Shown here: piece by piece, positions 46,385 through 56,240 of the stretch
Position numbering within the stretch: the stretch's first letter is position 1
Layout of the letters: the number at the start of each line of letters is the position of its first letter
From: [Lactobacillus] rogosae
Lineage (GTDB): Bacteria > Bacillota > Clostridia > Lachnospirales > Lachnospiraceae
DNA: 64,000 bases
Direction: 5' to 3'
Assembly (NCBI GenBank): GCA_900112995.1
Contig: FONU01000017.1
Span: forward strand, 1-64,000
The notes under the pieces: generated by a model
What the model saw: the letters and a program-made list of their open reading frames with translations, nothing else
Told to the model about the DNA's origin: nothing
The model's database searches: none
Translations under genes and position numbers: made by a program

Positions 46385-48748
46385 TTACCTTGATGCCTTT
46401 ATCGCTTCATCATAAAAGTATTCCTGTGAGTTAATCGACTCTTCACCTTCTTTAATACCTTTATGGTAATAGTTGCCGTCACTTCCCATAATTCTTGCTT
46501 TAACATTATCTTTAAGCATTATATTAAACATATGTAATATACGCTCTTTAATACTTTCATCATATACCGGTCCAGCAACTTCGACCCTCTTAAGAGTATT
46601 ACGTGTCATAAAATCTGCTGAGGAAATATACATCTTCATATCTGCACCCTTTCCGAATATATATATTCTTGAGTGCTCAAGAAATCTACCAACAATACTT
46701 GTGATTGTAATGTTATCTGTATATCCGGTTATTCCTGCAACCATACAGCTAATCCCTCTTATAATCATATCAATCTTTACCCCGCTCATAGATGCCTCAA
46801 CAAGCTTCTCTATTATAACCTTATCTGTGAGCGAATTAATCTTTATTCCTATATAAGCTTCCTTTCCTTCTTTTGCAATAGCAATCTGCTCATCAATTAA
46901 TGAAAGGATTTTATTCTGTAAGCACTTAGGTGCAACGAGCAAATGCTCTGTATTGTCAACAACATCTCCAAGTCCGAGATTATTGAATACATCTGCTGTC
47001 TCCTTGGCAATAGCTTCACTTGAAGTAAATAAAGCAAGATCTGTATATAATTTGGCAGTTTTTTCGTTAAAATTACCTGTTCCAATATGTGTTATATAAC
47101 GAAAATCTTCTCCGTCTTTATATGTTATAAGACAAAGCTTTGAATGAACCTTGATATGGTCTATTCCGTATATAATCTTACAGCCTGCTTCTTCAAGCCT
47201 GCGTGACCATTCAATATTATTCTCCTCATCAAATCTTGCCCTCAGTTCAACAAGTACAACAACCTCCTTGCCATTCTCAGCCGCATCAATAAGTGCCTCT
47301 ACTATCTGCGAATTCTTGGCAACACGGTATAATGTCATCTTAATTGACAGAACCCTGTCATCACCTCCTGCTTCATTAAGAAGCCTTATTAATGGATGCA
47401 TACTCTCATATGGATAACTGAGCAATAAATCCTTCTTAGCAAGCTGGTCTATAAGCGGCTGCTTAATATCAATATTACTTGAATTCTGTGGTACGCGTCT
47501 TTCATAGAACAACTCTCTCCTGCTTCTTAAGTCATCCTGTATCTTTGATATAAATGACATCTCAAGAGGTGACTCAGAATAAAATACCTGCTTCTTATCA
47601 AGCTTAAGTTCCTTACATAAAGCAGATATTACTTTATCATCAAGCACTCTTGAATATTCAAGCTTTACAGGACACAGCTTCCTTCTTTCCTTAATTAGCT
47701 GTTCCATAGTATCCCTGTAATCCATCTCTTCATCATAGAATGCTTCGTCCATATCTATATCTGCATTTCTTATAATTCTAATCAAAGACTTACTCTTAAC
47801 ACTATATTTCTTAAATATCTTTGGAAGAAAATGCAGTATAAGTTCTTCAATAAGCATATACTTATGACTGTCTGATGGTATTGGAATAAGTCTGTCAAAT
47901 ACGCCATTACTGCACGGAACAACACCTATCTTGTCATTGTTCTTTGAACCAAGAAGTGCCACTGCATATATTTCTTTATTCTTAAGAAATGGAAATGGAT
48001 TCTTCTTGCTTATAACCTGTGGTGATAATATAGGAAGAATTGAATTATTAAAATATTCCTCTAAATATACAGCATCTGAATATTCAACATCATTAAAACT
48101 TATAAGCTTTACTCCCTGCTCCTCAAATCTATACATAAGCTGCTGATATATCTTATCTTTCTTATGCAGTAATTCCCTTGTCTCACTAAAGACAGCATCA
48201 AGCTGCTCTCTTGCTGTCATAAGTGTCTTATTATCAAATCCTGCATTCTTATCGTGCTTATTTCCCTTAGCAAGCAACATCTGGTCATATAATGAACCAA
48301 CTCTTACCATATAGAATTCATCAAGATTACTATTAAATATAGATACAAATGTTAATCTCTCACATAAAGGCACTTTTAAATCCGCAGCCTCATCAATTAC
48401 TCTCTCATTGAACTTAAGCCAAGACAACTCTCGGTTAGCAAAATATGGCTTTGGTACATCAGCACCTGAAGCGTTGCTCTTAATATCTCCGAATAAAGCA
48501 CTGCCATTTATCTCACCAACTAAAACATTACTCTTAACCTCATCGGCTGAAGTATTATTCTTAACCTCTGCCTGATATACATCTTTATTAATATATGCGT
48601 TATCTGAATTAATCTCTTTAAACTCTGGTTGATTCATCTCTTTATTATCACTGATATTCTTCTTATTATTAACTTCTTTATTGTCATCATTATTAATAGT
48701 CATATGAGCCTCTTTATCTTTCTTCCAAAATCCTAGTCTCCAAAACAT
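46385..48748 (-). CDS. ppk1: polyphosphate kinase 1 with a low-complexity N-terminal extension
   Basis: It polymerises the gamma phosphate of ATP into polyphosphate. The core begins YFANRELSWLKFNERV at about residue 103. The catalytic histidine segment is KVHSKLCLI, and the RAxFDEEN motif (LRARFDEENNIEWSRRLEEAG) follows LVELRARF. The first 100 residues are Asn/Lys/Glu/Asp-rich and absent from most Ppk1 proteins, perhaps a disordered targeting tail. The start overlaps the end of pfkA by 16 bp; an alternative ATG at 48698-48700 has AGAGGC upstream. The overlap implies coordinate synthesis of a glycolytic enzyme and polyphosphate kinase. Confidence 0.92.
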   Translation of the reverse strand: MFWRLGFWKKDKEAHMTINNDDNKEVNNKKNISDNKEMNQPEFKEINSDNAYINKDVYQAEVKNNTSADEVKSNVLVGEINGSALFGDIKSNASGADVPKPYFANRELSWLKFNERVIDEAADLKVPLCERLTFVSIFNSNLDEFYMVRVGSLYDQMLLAKGNKHDKNAGFDNKTLMTAREQLDAVFSETRELLHKKDKIYQQLMYRFEEQGVKLISFNDVEYSDAVYLEEYFNNSILPILSPQVISKKNPFPFLKNKEIYAVALLGSKNNDKIGVVPCSNGVFDRLIPIPSDSHKYMLIEELILHFLPKIFKKYSVKSKSLIRIIRNADIDMDEAFYDEEMDYRDTMEQLIKERRKLCPVKLEYSRVLDDKVISALCKELKLDKKQVFYSESPLEMSFISKIQDDLRSRRELFYERRVPQNSSNIDIKQPLIDQLAKKDLLLSYPYESMHPLIRLLNEAGGDDRVLSIKMTLYRVAKNSQIVEALIDAAENGKEVVVLVELRARFDEENNIEWSRRLEEAGCKIIYGIDHIKVHSKLCLITYKDGEDFRYITHIGTGNFNEKTAKLYTDLALFTSSEAIAKETADVFNNLGLGDVVDNTEHLLVAPKCLQNKILSLIDEQIAIAKEGKEAYIGIKINSLTDKVIIEKLVEASMSGVKIDMIIRGISCMVAGITGYTDNITITSIVGRFLEHSRIYIFGKGADMKMYISSADFMTRNTLKRVEVAGPVYDESIKERILHMFNIMLKDNVKARIMGSDGNYYHKGIKEGEESINSQEYFYDEAIKASR

Positions 48749-49803
48749 ATTCCCATCGCCTTTGCTTCTGTAATTATTCCCGCCTGTGGATCTACAGTCT
48801 TTAATCTGCCCGCAACTTTATTTAATTCAATCTTATCTATCTGATTATTGCGGACACATACCATATATCCATATTCTTTATTCATTATAAGTTCTGCTGC
48901 TTTAGCTCCTAACCTTGAAGCTAATACCCTGTCATAAGCACAAGGGCTTCCACCTCTTTGTACATGACCTGGTACAGTAACCCTTACTTCCTGACCTGTT
49001 CTATCCATAATACCTGCACCAATTCTGTATGCTGCTGATGGATAATGCTCCTTCTTTCTTACTTCTTTAAGTTCTTTCTTACTATATAACATTTCCTCTT
49101 TGGATATTATACCTTCTGCAACTGCAAGAATTGTAAAATGCTTTTTATCATTAATTCTTTTATTAATTGCTTCTACAACCTTATCTAAATCGTATGGTAT
49201 CTCTGGTATAAGTATTACATCAGATCCACCTGCTATGCCCGCATGCAGTGTAAGCCAGCCTGTCTTATGTCCCATAAGTTCAACTATAAATACCCGGCTG
49301 TGTGATGCCGCAGTTGTATGTATACAATCTATGGTATTCGTTGCTATATCAACTGCTGACTGGAAACCAAAGCTTACATCTGTCCCAACCAGATCATTAT
49401 CAATCGTCTTAGGAAGTGTTACAACATTAAGTCCTTCTTTATATAAAAGATTGGCTGTCTTATGTGTACCATTACCTCCCAATATTACAAGACAATCAAG
49501 CCCTAACTCCTTATATGTGTGCTTCATTGCCTCAACCTTGTCCTTACCATTCTCATCAGGTTCATTAATCTTCTTAAATGGTGTTCTTGATGTTCCAAGT
49601 ATGGTTCCACCTATAGTTAATATCCCTGAAAAATCATTAATATCCATAAGCTTATATGTATTATTAATAAGTCCTCTATACCCGTCAAGAAAACCATATA
49701 TCTGAACATCATCCACTTTATTGTAAAGACTTTTAGCTACACCTCTCATAGCGGCATTAAGTGCCTGACAGTCACCACCGCTTGTCAACATTCCTATTCT
49801 CAT
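48733..49803 (-). CDS. pfkA: 6-phosphofructokinase
   Basis: It phosphorylates fructose 6-phosphate. The protein begins MRIGMLTSGGDCQALNAAMR and is 356 residues long. TPKTIDNDLVGTD-type residues hold the catalytic Asp (PKTIDNDL, 131-138), and PGHVQRGGSP and MGHKTGW contact the sugar. The nucleotide/phosphoryl region reads GGNGT (109-113) where the ATP-type bacterial enzyme has GGDGS. The phosphoryl donor (ATP or pyrophosphate) is therefore not certain. The longer reading frame to 49869 covers leader repeat copy C and is not used. Confidence 0.9.
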   Translation of the reverse strand: MRIGMLTSGGDCQALNAAMRGVAKSLYNKVDDVQIYGFLDGYRGLINNTYKLMDINDFSGILTIGGTILGTSRTPFKKINEPDENGKDKVEAMKHTYKELGLDCLVILGGNGTHKTANLLYKEGLNVVTLPKTIDNDLVGTDVSFGFQSAVDIATNTIDCIHTTAASHSRVFIVELMGHKTGWLTLHAGIAGGSDVILIPEIPYDLDKVVEAINKRINDKKHFTILAVAEGIISKEEMLYSKKELKEVRKKEHYPSAAYRIGAGIMDRTGQEVRVTVPGHVQRGGSPCAYDRVLASRLGAKAAELIMNKEYGYMVCVRNNQIDKIELNKVAGRLKTVDPQAGIITEAKAMGICFGD

Positions 49804-49900
49804 ATTAATCTCCATTCCTGCACACATTTTTGTACATATCAAGCTTATGTCTAGTGTGCACAGACACAACCTCGCGTGTAAAAATTTATTTTTACACTTA
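49801..49900 (-). repeat. structured leader repeat, copy C (pfkA)
   Basis: The minus strand has hairpin GTGTAAAAAT-AA-ATTTTTACAC, then GCGAGGTTGTGTC, GTGCACACTAGACATAAGC, GATATG, hairpin TGTACA-AAAATG-TGTGCA, GGAATGGAGATTAAT and the pfkA ATG. It shares both hairpins and flanks with copies A and B. The ribosome site is part of the element. Confidence 0.7.
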
Positions 49901-50210
49901 TATCTTTATCTTTGTTACTTATTATTTTCTATTGTACATTAAACAACTATCTAATATCTTCATTCTTGATATATTTCAATAAATTGCTTCATAGTTTTGC
50001 AATTTCTGACATTATATTATAGTAGTTATGTAAAGTTTAACGAACTTATATGTAAAATCTATGTAAATTAAATATACTATACAATGTATTCACATCTATA
50101 CCAAATTAATATATTTATAGTATATCACACTATATTTTTACTGTACATATATATTTTAAAACTTATATACTTTTTATATATTCAATTAGATAAATTTCAA
50201 CTAATACTAA
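49901..50210. other. AT-rich intergenic region
   Basis: This 310-bp stretch between the pfkA leader and the DUF4317 promoter is extremely AT rich with no open frame or stable hairpin of note. Promoters for pfkA probably lie here but none stands out. Confidence 0.4.
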
Positions 50211-50239
50211 TTACATTTTTCAATGCATTATGATACAAT
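50211..50239 (+). promoter_or_regulatory. promoter of the DUF4317 gene
   Basis: TTACAT and TACAAT are spaced 17 bp apart, 58 bp upstream of the ATG. Confidence 0.6.
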
Positions 50240-50296
50240 AAGAAGCACTGAATTAGTATGCCGTTATCTATACACCGGCATTTATGGAGGATTAAT

Positions 50297-51472
50297 ATGA
50301 CAAGAAAAGAGATTAATGAAATCAAATCACAATTCAATATAGAAGACTGTGGAATTCTTAAATTATGCGGATGTTATGTTGATGGTGAGAAGAATAAAGT
50401 CACAACTATTAATGAAACATTCCTCAATCTTCCTGAGGAAGAACGCCATAAATATATAGATATATTTAAAAAATGTCTTTCTGGCACACCAGGACGTAAC
50501 CTTATTGATATGCAGTTTACTCTTGATGCCTACGGCGATAAACAGCCTCACGATTTTCTGCTTGAGCTAAGAGACAGCGAATTAAAAGACGAGAATAAAC
50601 TCAATGAATTATATGATAAAATAATCGCCAACTATTATTATCCTGGCAACTACTTAATTCTTGTAATCAATCAGGCATATGATGTTCCGGGTATGACTGC
50701 AGATAATATTGCTATGGAAGACGCTTCTGATGAAGTGTATAACTACATTTTATGCTGTATCTGTCCGGTTACTCTCTCTAAACCTGGGCTTGGATATTTT
50801 GAAAATGATAAGACTTTCCACAATCAGGTTCAAAGCCATATGGTTGACAATCCTGACATAGCATTTCTTTTCCCAGCCTTTAATAATCGGAGTTCTGATG
50901 ATGAAAAAATTCTGTATCACTGTAAAGATATAGATGATTTCCAACAGAATTTTCTTACATATGTACTTAGCTGTGAAATTCCACTTCCAGCCAATGTACA
51001 GAAAGAAACCTTCAATGCATTAGTAACTGAAACACTTGGTGATGATTGTAACTATGAAACTGTTAAAAATATTCACGACAACCTCAATGAAATAATTGAT
51101 GAACACAAAGCTGTTTCAAGCGCTCCTGTAATGCTTGATAAGACTGAAGTTAAGGAAATTCTTGAAAAAAGCGGCGTAAAAGAAGAAAAGCTTGCTGACT
51201 TTGAAGAACATTTTGAGATGGCTGCTGGAGAAAATGGAAAACTTGCCGCTAACAATATCACACCTTCAAGAAAATTTGAAGTAAAGACACCCGATGTTGT
51301 AATCAAAATCAATCCTGATAAAACCGACCTTGTAGAAACCCGTGTAATTGACGGAAAGCAGTGCCTCGTTATCCAGATTGATGAACATCTTGAAGTAAAT
51401 GGAATTTCTGTTAATCCTGATACCGGCGAAGTAATTGACCGCAATGAAAATACTAATAACAATATATACTAG
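50297..51472 (+). CDS. DUF4317 family protein
   Basis: The 391-residue protein starts MTRKEINEIKSQFNIEDCGI and continues with IEKLCGCYVDGEKNK-like sequence characteristic of DUF4317. No membrane helix or signal peptide is present, so it is cytoplasmic. An acidic second half contains LDKTEVKEILEKSGVKEEKL. The ATG at 50297 has GGAGG six bases upstream; 13 further codons are in frame but unsupported. Function is unknown; it is widespread in Clostridia. Confidence 0.85.
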   Translation: MTRKEINEIKSQFNIEDCGILKLCGCYVDGEKNKVTTINETFLNLPEEERHKYIDIFKKCLSGTPGRNLIDMQFTLDAYGDKQPHDFLLELRDSELKDENKLNELYDKIIANYYYPGNYLILVINQAYDVPGMTADNIAMEDASDEVYNYILCCICPVTLSKPGLGYFENDKTFHNQVQSHMVDNPDIAFLFPAFNNRSSDDEKILYHCKDIDDFQQNFLTYVLSCEIPLPANVQKETFNALVTETLGDDCNYETVKNIHDNLNEIIDEHKAVSSAPVMLDKTEVKEILEKSGVKEEKLADFEEHFEMAAGENGKLAANNITPSRKFEVKTPDVVIKINPDKTDLVETRVIDGKQCLVIQIDEHLEVNGISVNPDTGEVIDRNENTNNNIY

Positions 51473-51521
51473 ATTAATTATTCAATAAAATAAGCATTAT
51501 TGTATACAATAATACTTATAA

Positions 51522-51590
51522 TAAAAAATACCGCATTAATGTGTAACATATTCCAAGTTATGGAATATCCACATTAATGCGGTATTTTTT
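51522..51590. terminator. bidirectional terminator between DUF4317 and the chemoreceptor
   Basis: AATACCGCATTAATGTG pairs with CACATTAATGCGGTATT, and inside, ATATTCC pairs with GGAATAT. A- and T-runs flank the stem, so it serves both convergent genes. Confidence 0.88.
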
Positions 51591-51640
51591 ATTATTTATG
51601 CACTAAACAGATGATTATAATTCACATATCTGCTTATGTA

Positions 51641-53599
51641 CTATATCTTAAAGAACTTCATTTCTGAGTTAAGCTTCTCTGATATCTTCATCAAATCATT
51701 AGCAGTTGTTGAAAGCATACTAATTGTAGCTGTAAGCTCCTGCATTGAAGCTGTTGTTTCCTCAGCTGATGCAGCATTCTGTTCAGAAATAGCGGAAAGA
51801 TTAGCTATTACGTCATTAACCTGTTGTCTTGCGTCATCACAGGAACCTACATTAACCTCAATTGCTGCTGTCTCCTGTCTTGATACATTAATGCCATCAC
51901 TAACATCAACAAAACTGTCCCTTGTCGCATTAAGCTTAACGACCTGCTCATTAATAAGAAGCTTTGTAGAATTCATCTCTTCAACAGTCTTTTCTGATTC
52001 CTGCTTAAGATTTTCAATTATCTGCTTAATCTCACCAGCCGCTTCATCTGACTGTGATGCAAGCTTCTGTATCTCAGATGCAACAACTGCAAATCCTTTT
52101 CCCGCTTCACCAGCCCTTGCTGATTCGATTGAAGCATTTAGTGCTAAAAGACTTGTCTGGTCTGCTATATTAGTAATGAATGCAGCTGCTTCTCCAATCT
52201 TGCCAACCGATTCATTAGTAAGCTCAATCTGATCTGCAATCTTATTAACTGCTTCTGTAGTATGGTCATTAGACTCAGATAACTCAACCATAGTATTCAT
52301 TGAAGTATCACCTGCGTTACCCATAACATTAGCCGCCTGTGTAAGATTAGATACCTTCTCAACAATATCCTCAATAAGCTTGCCCATATTAGCAATATAT
52401 GATGAAGCATTCTGGATTTCCTCTGCCTGCGACACAGCTCCTTTTGATATATCTTCAACTGCACTTGATATTTCTTCTGTAGCCTTACTTGACTGGCTCG
52501 CTGTAGCCGCCATCTCATCTCCAGACTTATATAACTGATCTGCTGATTCTGTAAGTCCTGTCACAATACCATTAAGTTTGCTGATAAGTGCCTGTACAGA
52601 ACCCGCCATCTCTCCAATCTCATCATTACGCTTTAACATATTAGGATCAACCTTCATAGTTAAATCACCATTAGACAGGGAAACAAATAATCTGTTGACT
52701 GTCACTAAAGCATTAGCAATTTTTCTGGAAAGCATCAATGATATCACTGCTATTACTAAAAGAACAATAATTGTTACTCCCACAAGTGCTATAACCTTCT
52801 GTATAATAAATGATGTTATAGCTGTTCTTGGTTCTCCAGCAAATAACATACCCACAATATTGCCGTTATAATTCTTTAATGGAAGATATACACCTGTATA
52901 ATCAACTCCATCAATATCGATATGATCTGCTTTATATGTCTCTCCTGTCTTAACCTTTTCCCATACTGAATCTGGTGCTTTAAGGCTCAACATTCTCTTA
53001 TTATTAGAATCTCTTAATGATGTTACCTTGGAATCAACACCATAAAAGATTGCAATATCTGCATCATTATCATCTGTAAACTTATCAATTCCGTCCTGCT
53101 TCTGTGAAAGATTAGTATCACCTTTAAAAATGTTACCATTATTATCGACACGCCAATCACCAGAATATGTATTATCATAACTTGACTTTGTTGCCTCTGC
53201 TAGAAGCACAAGTCCATTAGATGCCTCTGCATTCATACCAGCTGACATATTAACAATTGCAATAATAAGCACTACTGTAATACCCACAACTGTAGGAAGA
53301 ACAGAACTAGCTATAAGTCTTGCTTTAATACTCATCTTAAGTCCCGGCTGTCTATACTCATTCGATGTGTTATTATCATTAGAAATATCCTTATTCTTAA
53401 CTGACTTCTTAGACTTACTCTTAACAACCTTAGGCTTGTCAGCTTTCAATTTATCTTTTACAGGCTGCTTAGCTGATTCCTTCTTTCCAAATCTTTTAGA
53501 CTTTGGAACTTTTACCTTCTTATCCACTTCTGATACAGCTTCCTCGCTATCTGCTTCAGGCATCGTAGATTCAGCATCAACCTTTGTTGTATCTTCCAT
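51641..53599 (-). CDS. methyl-accepting chemotaxis protein with long basic N-terminus
   Basis: This is a transmembrane chemoreceptor of about 652 residues. A Lys/Glu/Ser-rich cytoplasmic segment of about 95 residues ([20 protein letters not shown]) precedes the first membrane helix, which is unusual. An sCache-like sensor domain follows ([44 protein letters not shown]). Then come a second membrane helix, HAMP and the signalling hairpin tip with [19 protein letters not shown]. The start at 53599 has AGGAGG. Flagellar genes are absent here, so the receptor may use a chromosomal chemotaxis array. Confidence 0.92.
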   Translation of the reverse strand: MEDTTKVDAESTMPEADSEEAVSEVDKKVKVPKSKRFGKKESAKQPVKDKLKADKPKVVKSKSKKSVKNKDISNDNNTSNEYRQPGLKMSIKARLIASSVLPTVVGITVVLIIAIVNMSAGMNAEASNGLVLLAEATKSSYDNTYSGDWRVDNNGNIFKGDTNLSQKQDGIDKFTDDNDADIAIFYGVDSKVTSLRDSNNKRMLSLKAPDSVWEKVKTGETYKADHIDIDGVDYTGVYLPLKNYNGNIVGMLFAGEPRTAITSFIIQKVIALVGVTIIVLLVIAVISLMLSRKIANALVTVNRLFVSLSNGDLTMKVDPNMLKRNDEIGEMAGSVQALISKLNGIVTGLTESADQLYKSGDEMAATASQSSKATEEISSAVEDISKGAVSQAEEIQNASSYIANMGKLIEDIVEKVSNLTQAANVMGNAGDTSMNTMVELSESNDHTTEAVNKIADQIELTNESVGKIGEAAAFITNIADQTSLLALNASIESARAGEAGKGFAVVASEIQKLASQSDEAAGEIKQIIENLKQESEKTVEEMNSTKLLINEQVVKLNATRDSFVDVSDGINVSRQETAAIEVNVGSCDDARQQVNDVIANLSAISEQNAASAEETTASMQELTATISMLSTTANDLMKISEKLNSEMKFFKI

Positions 53600-53765
53600 A
53601 CCATAACCTCCTAGTTTCTTATATAACATAGAATATATCATTTCATATCGTTGAAGTATTATAACATAAATAAATATAAATGTTCTACATTTTTCTACTC
53701 TTTTTGCACATATTTTCCTGTATTATTAGATATAAATTAATCCCATTCAGCAAGTGTTCTATAAA

Positions 53766-53945
53766 TAAAAAAGTTCCCCGGTCTGGGGTGACCGGGGATG
53801 AGTAGAGGGGATAGAAATATAGTCAAGTATATTGGCTTTGGAGATTGTCCAATATACTTTCGTCCAAATTAAACTTAGTATCAGGTTCTCAAAAATATAA
53901 CCAAACAAACATCATCTAACTTTCAAATATCATAACCTGACACAA
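53766..53945 (-). ncRNA. candidate structured RNA or attenuator leader upstream of the chemoreceptor
   Basis: A perfect promoter (53949-53976) would start a transcript near 53942 on the minus strand. GTGTCAGGTT near its 5' end can pair with AACCTGATAC 60 nt later. The next hairpin is AAGTATATTGG / CCAATATACTT. The last is CCCCGGTC-ACCCCA-GACCGGGG followed by AAC and six T, an intrinsic terminator at 53766-53797. The product would be about 175 nt. It could be a stand-alone small RNA or a terminated leader of the chemoreceptor gene starting 167 bp later. No known family is recognised. Confidence 0.6.
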
Positions 53946-53948
53946 TCT

Positions 53949-53976
53949 ATTATAATATCTTATTAAATATTGTCAA
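53949..53976 (-). promoter_or_regulatory. consensus sigma-A promoter of the RNA candidate
   Basis: TTGACA and TATAAT, both perfect consensus hexamers, are spaced 16 bp apart on the minus strand. Nothing in the following 175 bp is an obvious coding frame. Confidence 0.8.
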
Positions 53977-54169
53977 TTAATAATTAACCTAAATTAACAT
54001 TAAATAATAAAATCTTTCTCATCAGTTAAATATCAATATGCAAAACAATTATTAATATCTACCTGACACTTTTACATATTATAATAGGTTACTTTTAATA
54101 TAGCAACTGAAAAATTGTATTTTTTATACTTTTTTAATGATTTATTGTCCTGTGTTATTATTATAATAA

Positions 54170-55048
54170 TTAATCTGTCACTTTGTCAAGCTCTCTTTTA
54201 ATTAATTCTGCCGTTGGTGTTATAGCAAGACCTTCTCTGGCTGTTTCTTTTAAACTTGATGGCATTGCCGCACCAATTCTCTGCATTGAATCAATAACTT
54301 CATCTGGTGATATTACACTTTTAATACCTGCCATAGACATCTGTGCAGCCGTTATTGCATTCATAGCTCCCGCAACATTTCTTTTAATACAAGGAACTTC
54401 TACAAGTCCACATACCGGATCACATGCAAGACCTAACATACTCTTTAATGCCAATGCACTCGAATTAACTATCTGCAGGCTATCTCCTCCCTGAAGAAAT
54501 GTCAACCCTGCCGCCGCCATTGCACTTGCACTTCCAATCTCTGCCTGACAGCCTCCTGATGCCCCGGCTATAGAAGCATTTTCTGCTATAACTGCTCCAA
54601 TTCCTGAAGCAATCAGCAACGCCTTAACCATATCATCTTCAAGTGCCTTAAAATATGTTTCATATGATATAAATACCGCTGGAATTACTCCGCAAGACCC
54701 CGCTGTAGGTGCAGCTACTATTCTACGCATACACGCATTAGACTCTCCCATTTTAAGAGCTTTTTCCATAACCATTCCTACAAAATCTCCACATATATTC
54801 CTGCCTGATTTGTTATATTGATACATCAGCTCTCCGTCACCACCTGCCATCCGGCTTGGTGACTTAAGAGATTTATCATAATTATTATCTGCAGTTTTCA
54901 TAGCTTTATACATCAGACGCATATTTTCAAAAATCTTATCTTCTGAAACCATACGCTCGTGTGCATTATCCATCATAATAACCTGCCATATCTGTGCATT
55001 GTTCTTATGACATAATTCCACCAAATCATTTATAGAATGATAATTCAT
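54170..55048 (-). CDS. sdaAA: L-serine dehydratase, alpha subunit
   Basis: This subunit of the iron-sulfur serine deaminase converts L-serine to pyruvate and ammonia. It has the Fe-S ligand segments AAPTAGSCGVIPAVF and CDPVCGLVEVPCIKRN. EIGSASAMAAAGLTFLQGG is also characteristic. At 292 residues it matches the two-subunit Firmicute enzyme. It follows the beta subunit by 3 bp. Confidence 0.95.
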   Translation of the reverse strand: MNYHSINDLVELCHKNNAQIWQVIMMDNAHERMVSEDKIFENMRLMYKAMKTADNNYDKSLKSPSRMAGGDGELMYQYNKSGRNICGDFVGMVMEKALKMGESNACMRRIVAAPTAGSCGVIPAVFISYETYFKALEDDMVKALLIASGIGAVIAENASIAGASGGCQAEIGSASAMAAAGLTFLQGGDSLQIVNSSALALKSMLGLACDPVCGLVEVPCIKRNVAGAMNAITAAQMSMAGIKSVISPDEVIDSMQRIGAAMPSSLKETAREGLAITPTAELIKRELDKVTD

Positions 55049-55051
55049 TAT

Positions 55052-55717
55052 TTAATCTCCCTTTTGCGATAAATATGTTACTTTAGTTATTCCTTCAACC
55101 TTTTTGAGCCATTCTATGCCTTCGCGTGGTATCTCCTGATCACATTCCAGAACCATTACTGCATTACCGCCCCTGTTAGAACGATACAACTGCATACTTG
55201 CAATATTCACGGATTTGTGTGCAAGCATTGATGTCACTTCACTAACGTGACCCGGCTGATCCTGATTATGCACAACTAAAGTTGGATAATCTCCCGAAAA
55301 ATTCGTTGTTATTCCATCAATCTGTGCGATATTTATTCTTGAACCACCAAGTGACTCACCTACAACCTCAAGCTGCTTTCCAGAAATACCTGTTAATATA
55401 ATCTGTGCACTATTAGGATGTGCTTCTTTCAGCGTTGATTTTCCAAATGTCACCTTTATTCCTTTTTTTTCGGCAATCTCCATACTATGTGGTATTCTCA
55501 TATCATCAGGCTGCATTCCAAGTAGTCCTGCAACTATAGCCTTATTAGTTCCGTGTCCCTTTCCTGTATCAAGAAAAGAACCATACAGCAAAATATTTGC
55601 TTCCTTTATCTGTTCTCCCATCAACTTCTGGGATATATATCCAATCCTTACCGCACCCGCTGTATGTGAACTTGATGGTCCAACCATAACCGGACCAATT
55701 ATATCAAATATATCCAT
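55052..55717 (-). CDS. sdaAB: L-serine dehydratase, beta subunit
   Basis: The 221-residue subunit has the conserved GPVMVGPSSSHTAGAVRIG near the start and GTGKGHGTNKA-like residues (TGKGHGTNKAIVAGLLGM). A C-terminal ACT domain (PTLVVHNQDQPGHVSEVTSM) probably binds serine. The gene precedes sdaAA in a two-gene operon. Confidence 0.95.
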   Translation of the reverse strand: MDIFDIIGPVMVGPSSSHTAGAVRIGYISQKLMGEQIKEANILLYGSFLDTGKGHGTNKAIVAGLLGMQPDDMRIPHSMEIAEKKGIKVTFGKSTLKEAHPNSAQIILTGISGKQLEVVGESLGGSRINIAQIDGITTNFSGDYPTLVVHNQDQPGHVSEVTSMLAHKSVNIASMQLYRSNRGGNAVMVLECDQEIPREGIEWLKKVEGITKVTYLSQKGD

Positions 55718-55837
55718 TAAATCCTCCGTGAATCCAGATGCTTAAAATATATTTAATAATATTTACTCTGAATTATTGTGAACTTGGTATTAATAATTTT
55801 GTCTATCATTCTATTTGCATTGTTTTATTTGAAATAT

Positions 55838-56047
55838 TTACTTCTTTCCTACTATATTAGAAAATGTATCTTCTAAGCTCTTTCCTACTGATTTCATTGC
55901 ATCACCAAATTCATCAGCCATACTTTTAGCCTTCTTATCCAGTTCATTTTCTTTTACATAATCTGTAACCTTATCCGCCGCATTATTAGTGACGTCAACA
56001 GCTTTACCAACACCTCTTAAGACCTTTTCTTTATTAATAAATCCCAT
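55838..56047 (-). CDS. small charged helical protein
   Basis: This 69-residue protein (MGFINKEKVLRGVGKAVDVT...) is a single amphipathic alpha-helical stretch rich in Lys, Asp, Glu and Val, without a membrane segment. ATAATAATGGG follows AGGAGCTGATA, so translation is well supported. It could be a stress-associated or nucleoid-like small protein, but I do not recognise a family. Its leader lies beside a tandem structured repeat. Confidence 0.7.
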   Translation of the reverse strand: MGFINKEKVLRGVGKAVDVTNNAADKVTDYVKENELDKKAKSMADEFGDAMKSVGKSLEDTFSNIVGKK

Positions 56048-56240
56048 TATTATCAGCTCCTCTTTTATTTATTAATCTATCAATCTGTTAGCTTTTAAAT
56101 TATAAATCCATTAATCAATTTCTAACTATATTTAAGTTTATATATCAATAACTGGTCTAATCGTAAACTACTCTGTTCAATCAATTTCTAACTGTATTTA
56201 AGCTTATATTGTTATTATACATTTATTTTATAATTTATAT

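Noticed and set aside
48733-49869. Longer ATG start for phosphofructokinase
   Set aside because: The additional 22 residues come from the hairpin leader element; the ATG at 49801-49803 has GGAGATTAAT upstream and matches the family N-terminus.
51636-52232. A 198-codon plus-strand open frame
   Set aside because: It is the complement of the chemoreceptor signalling domain and has no ribosome site or similarity.
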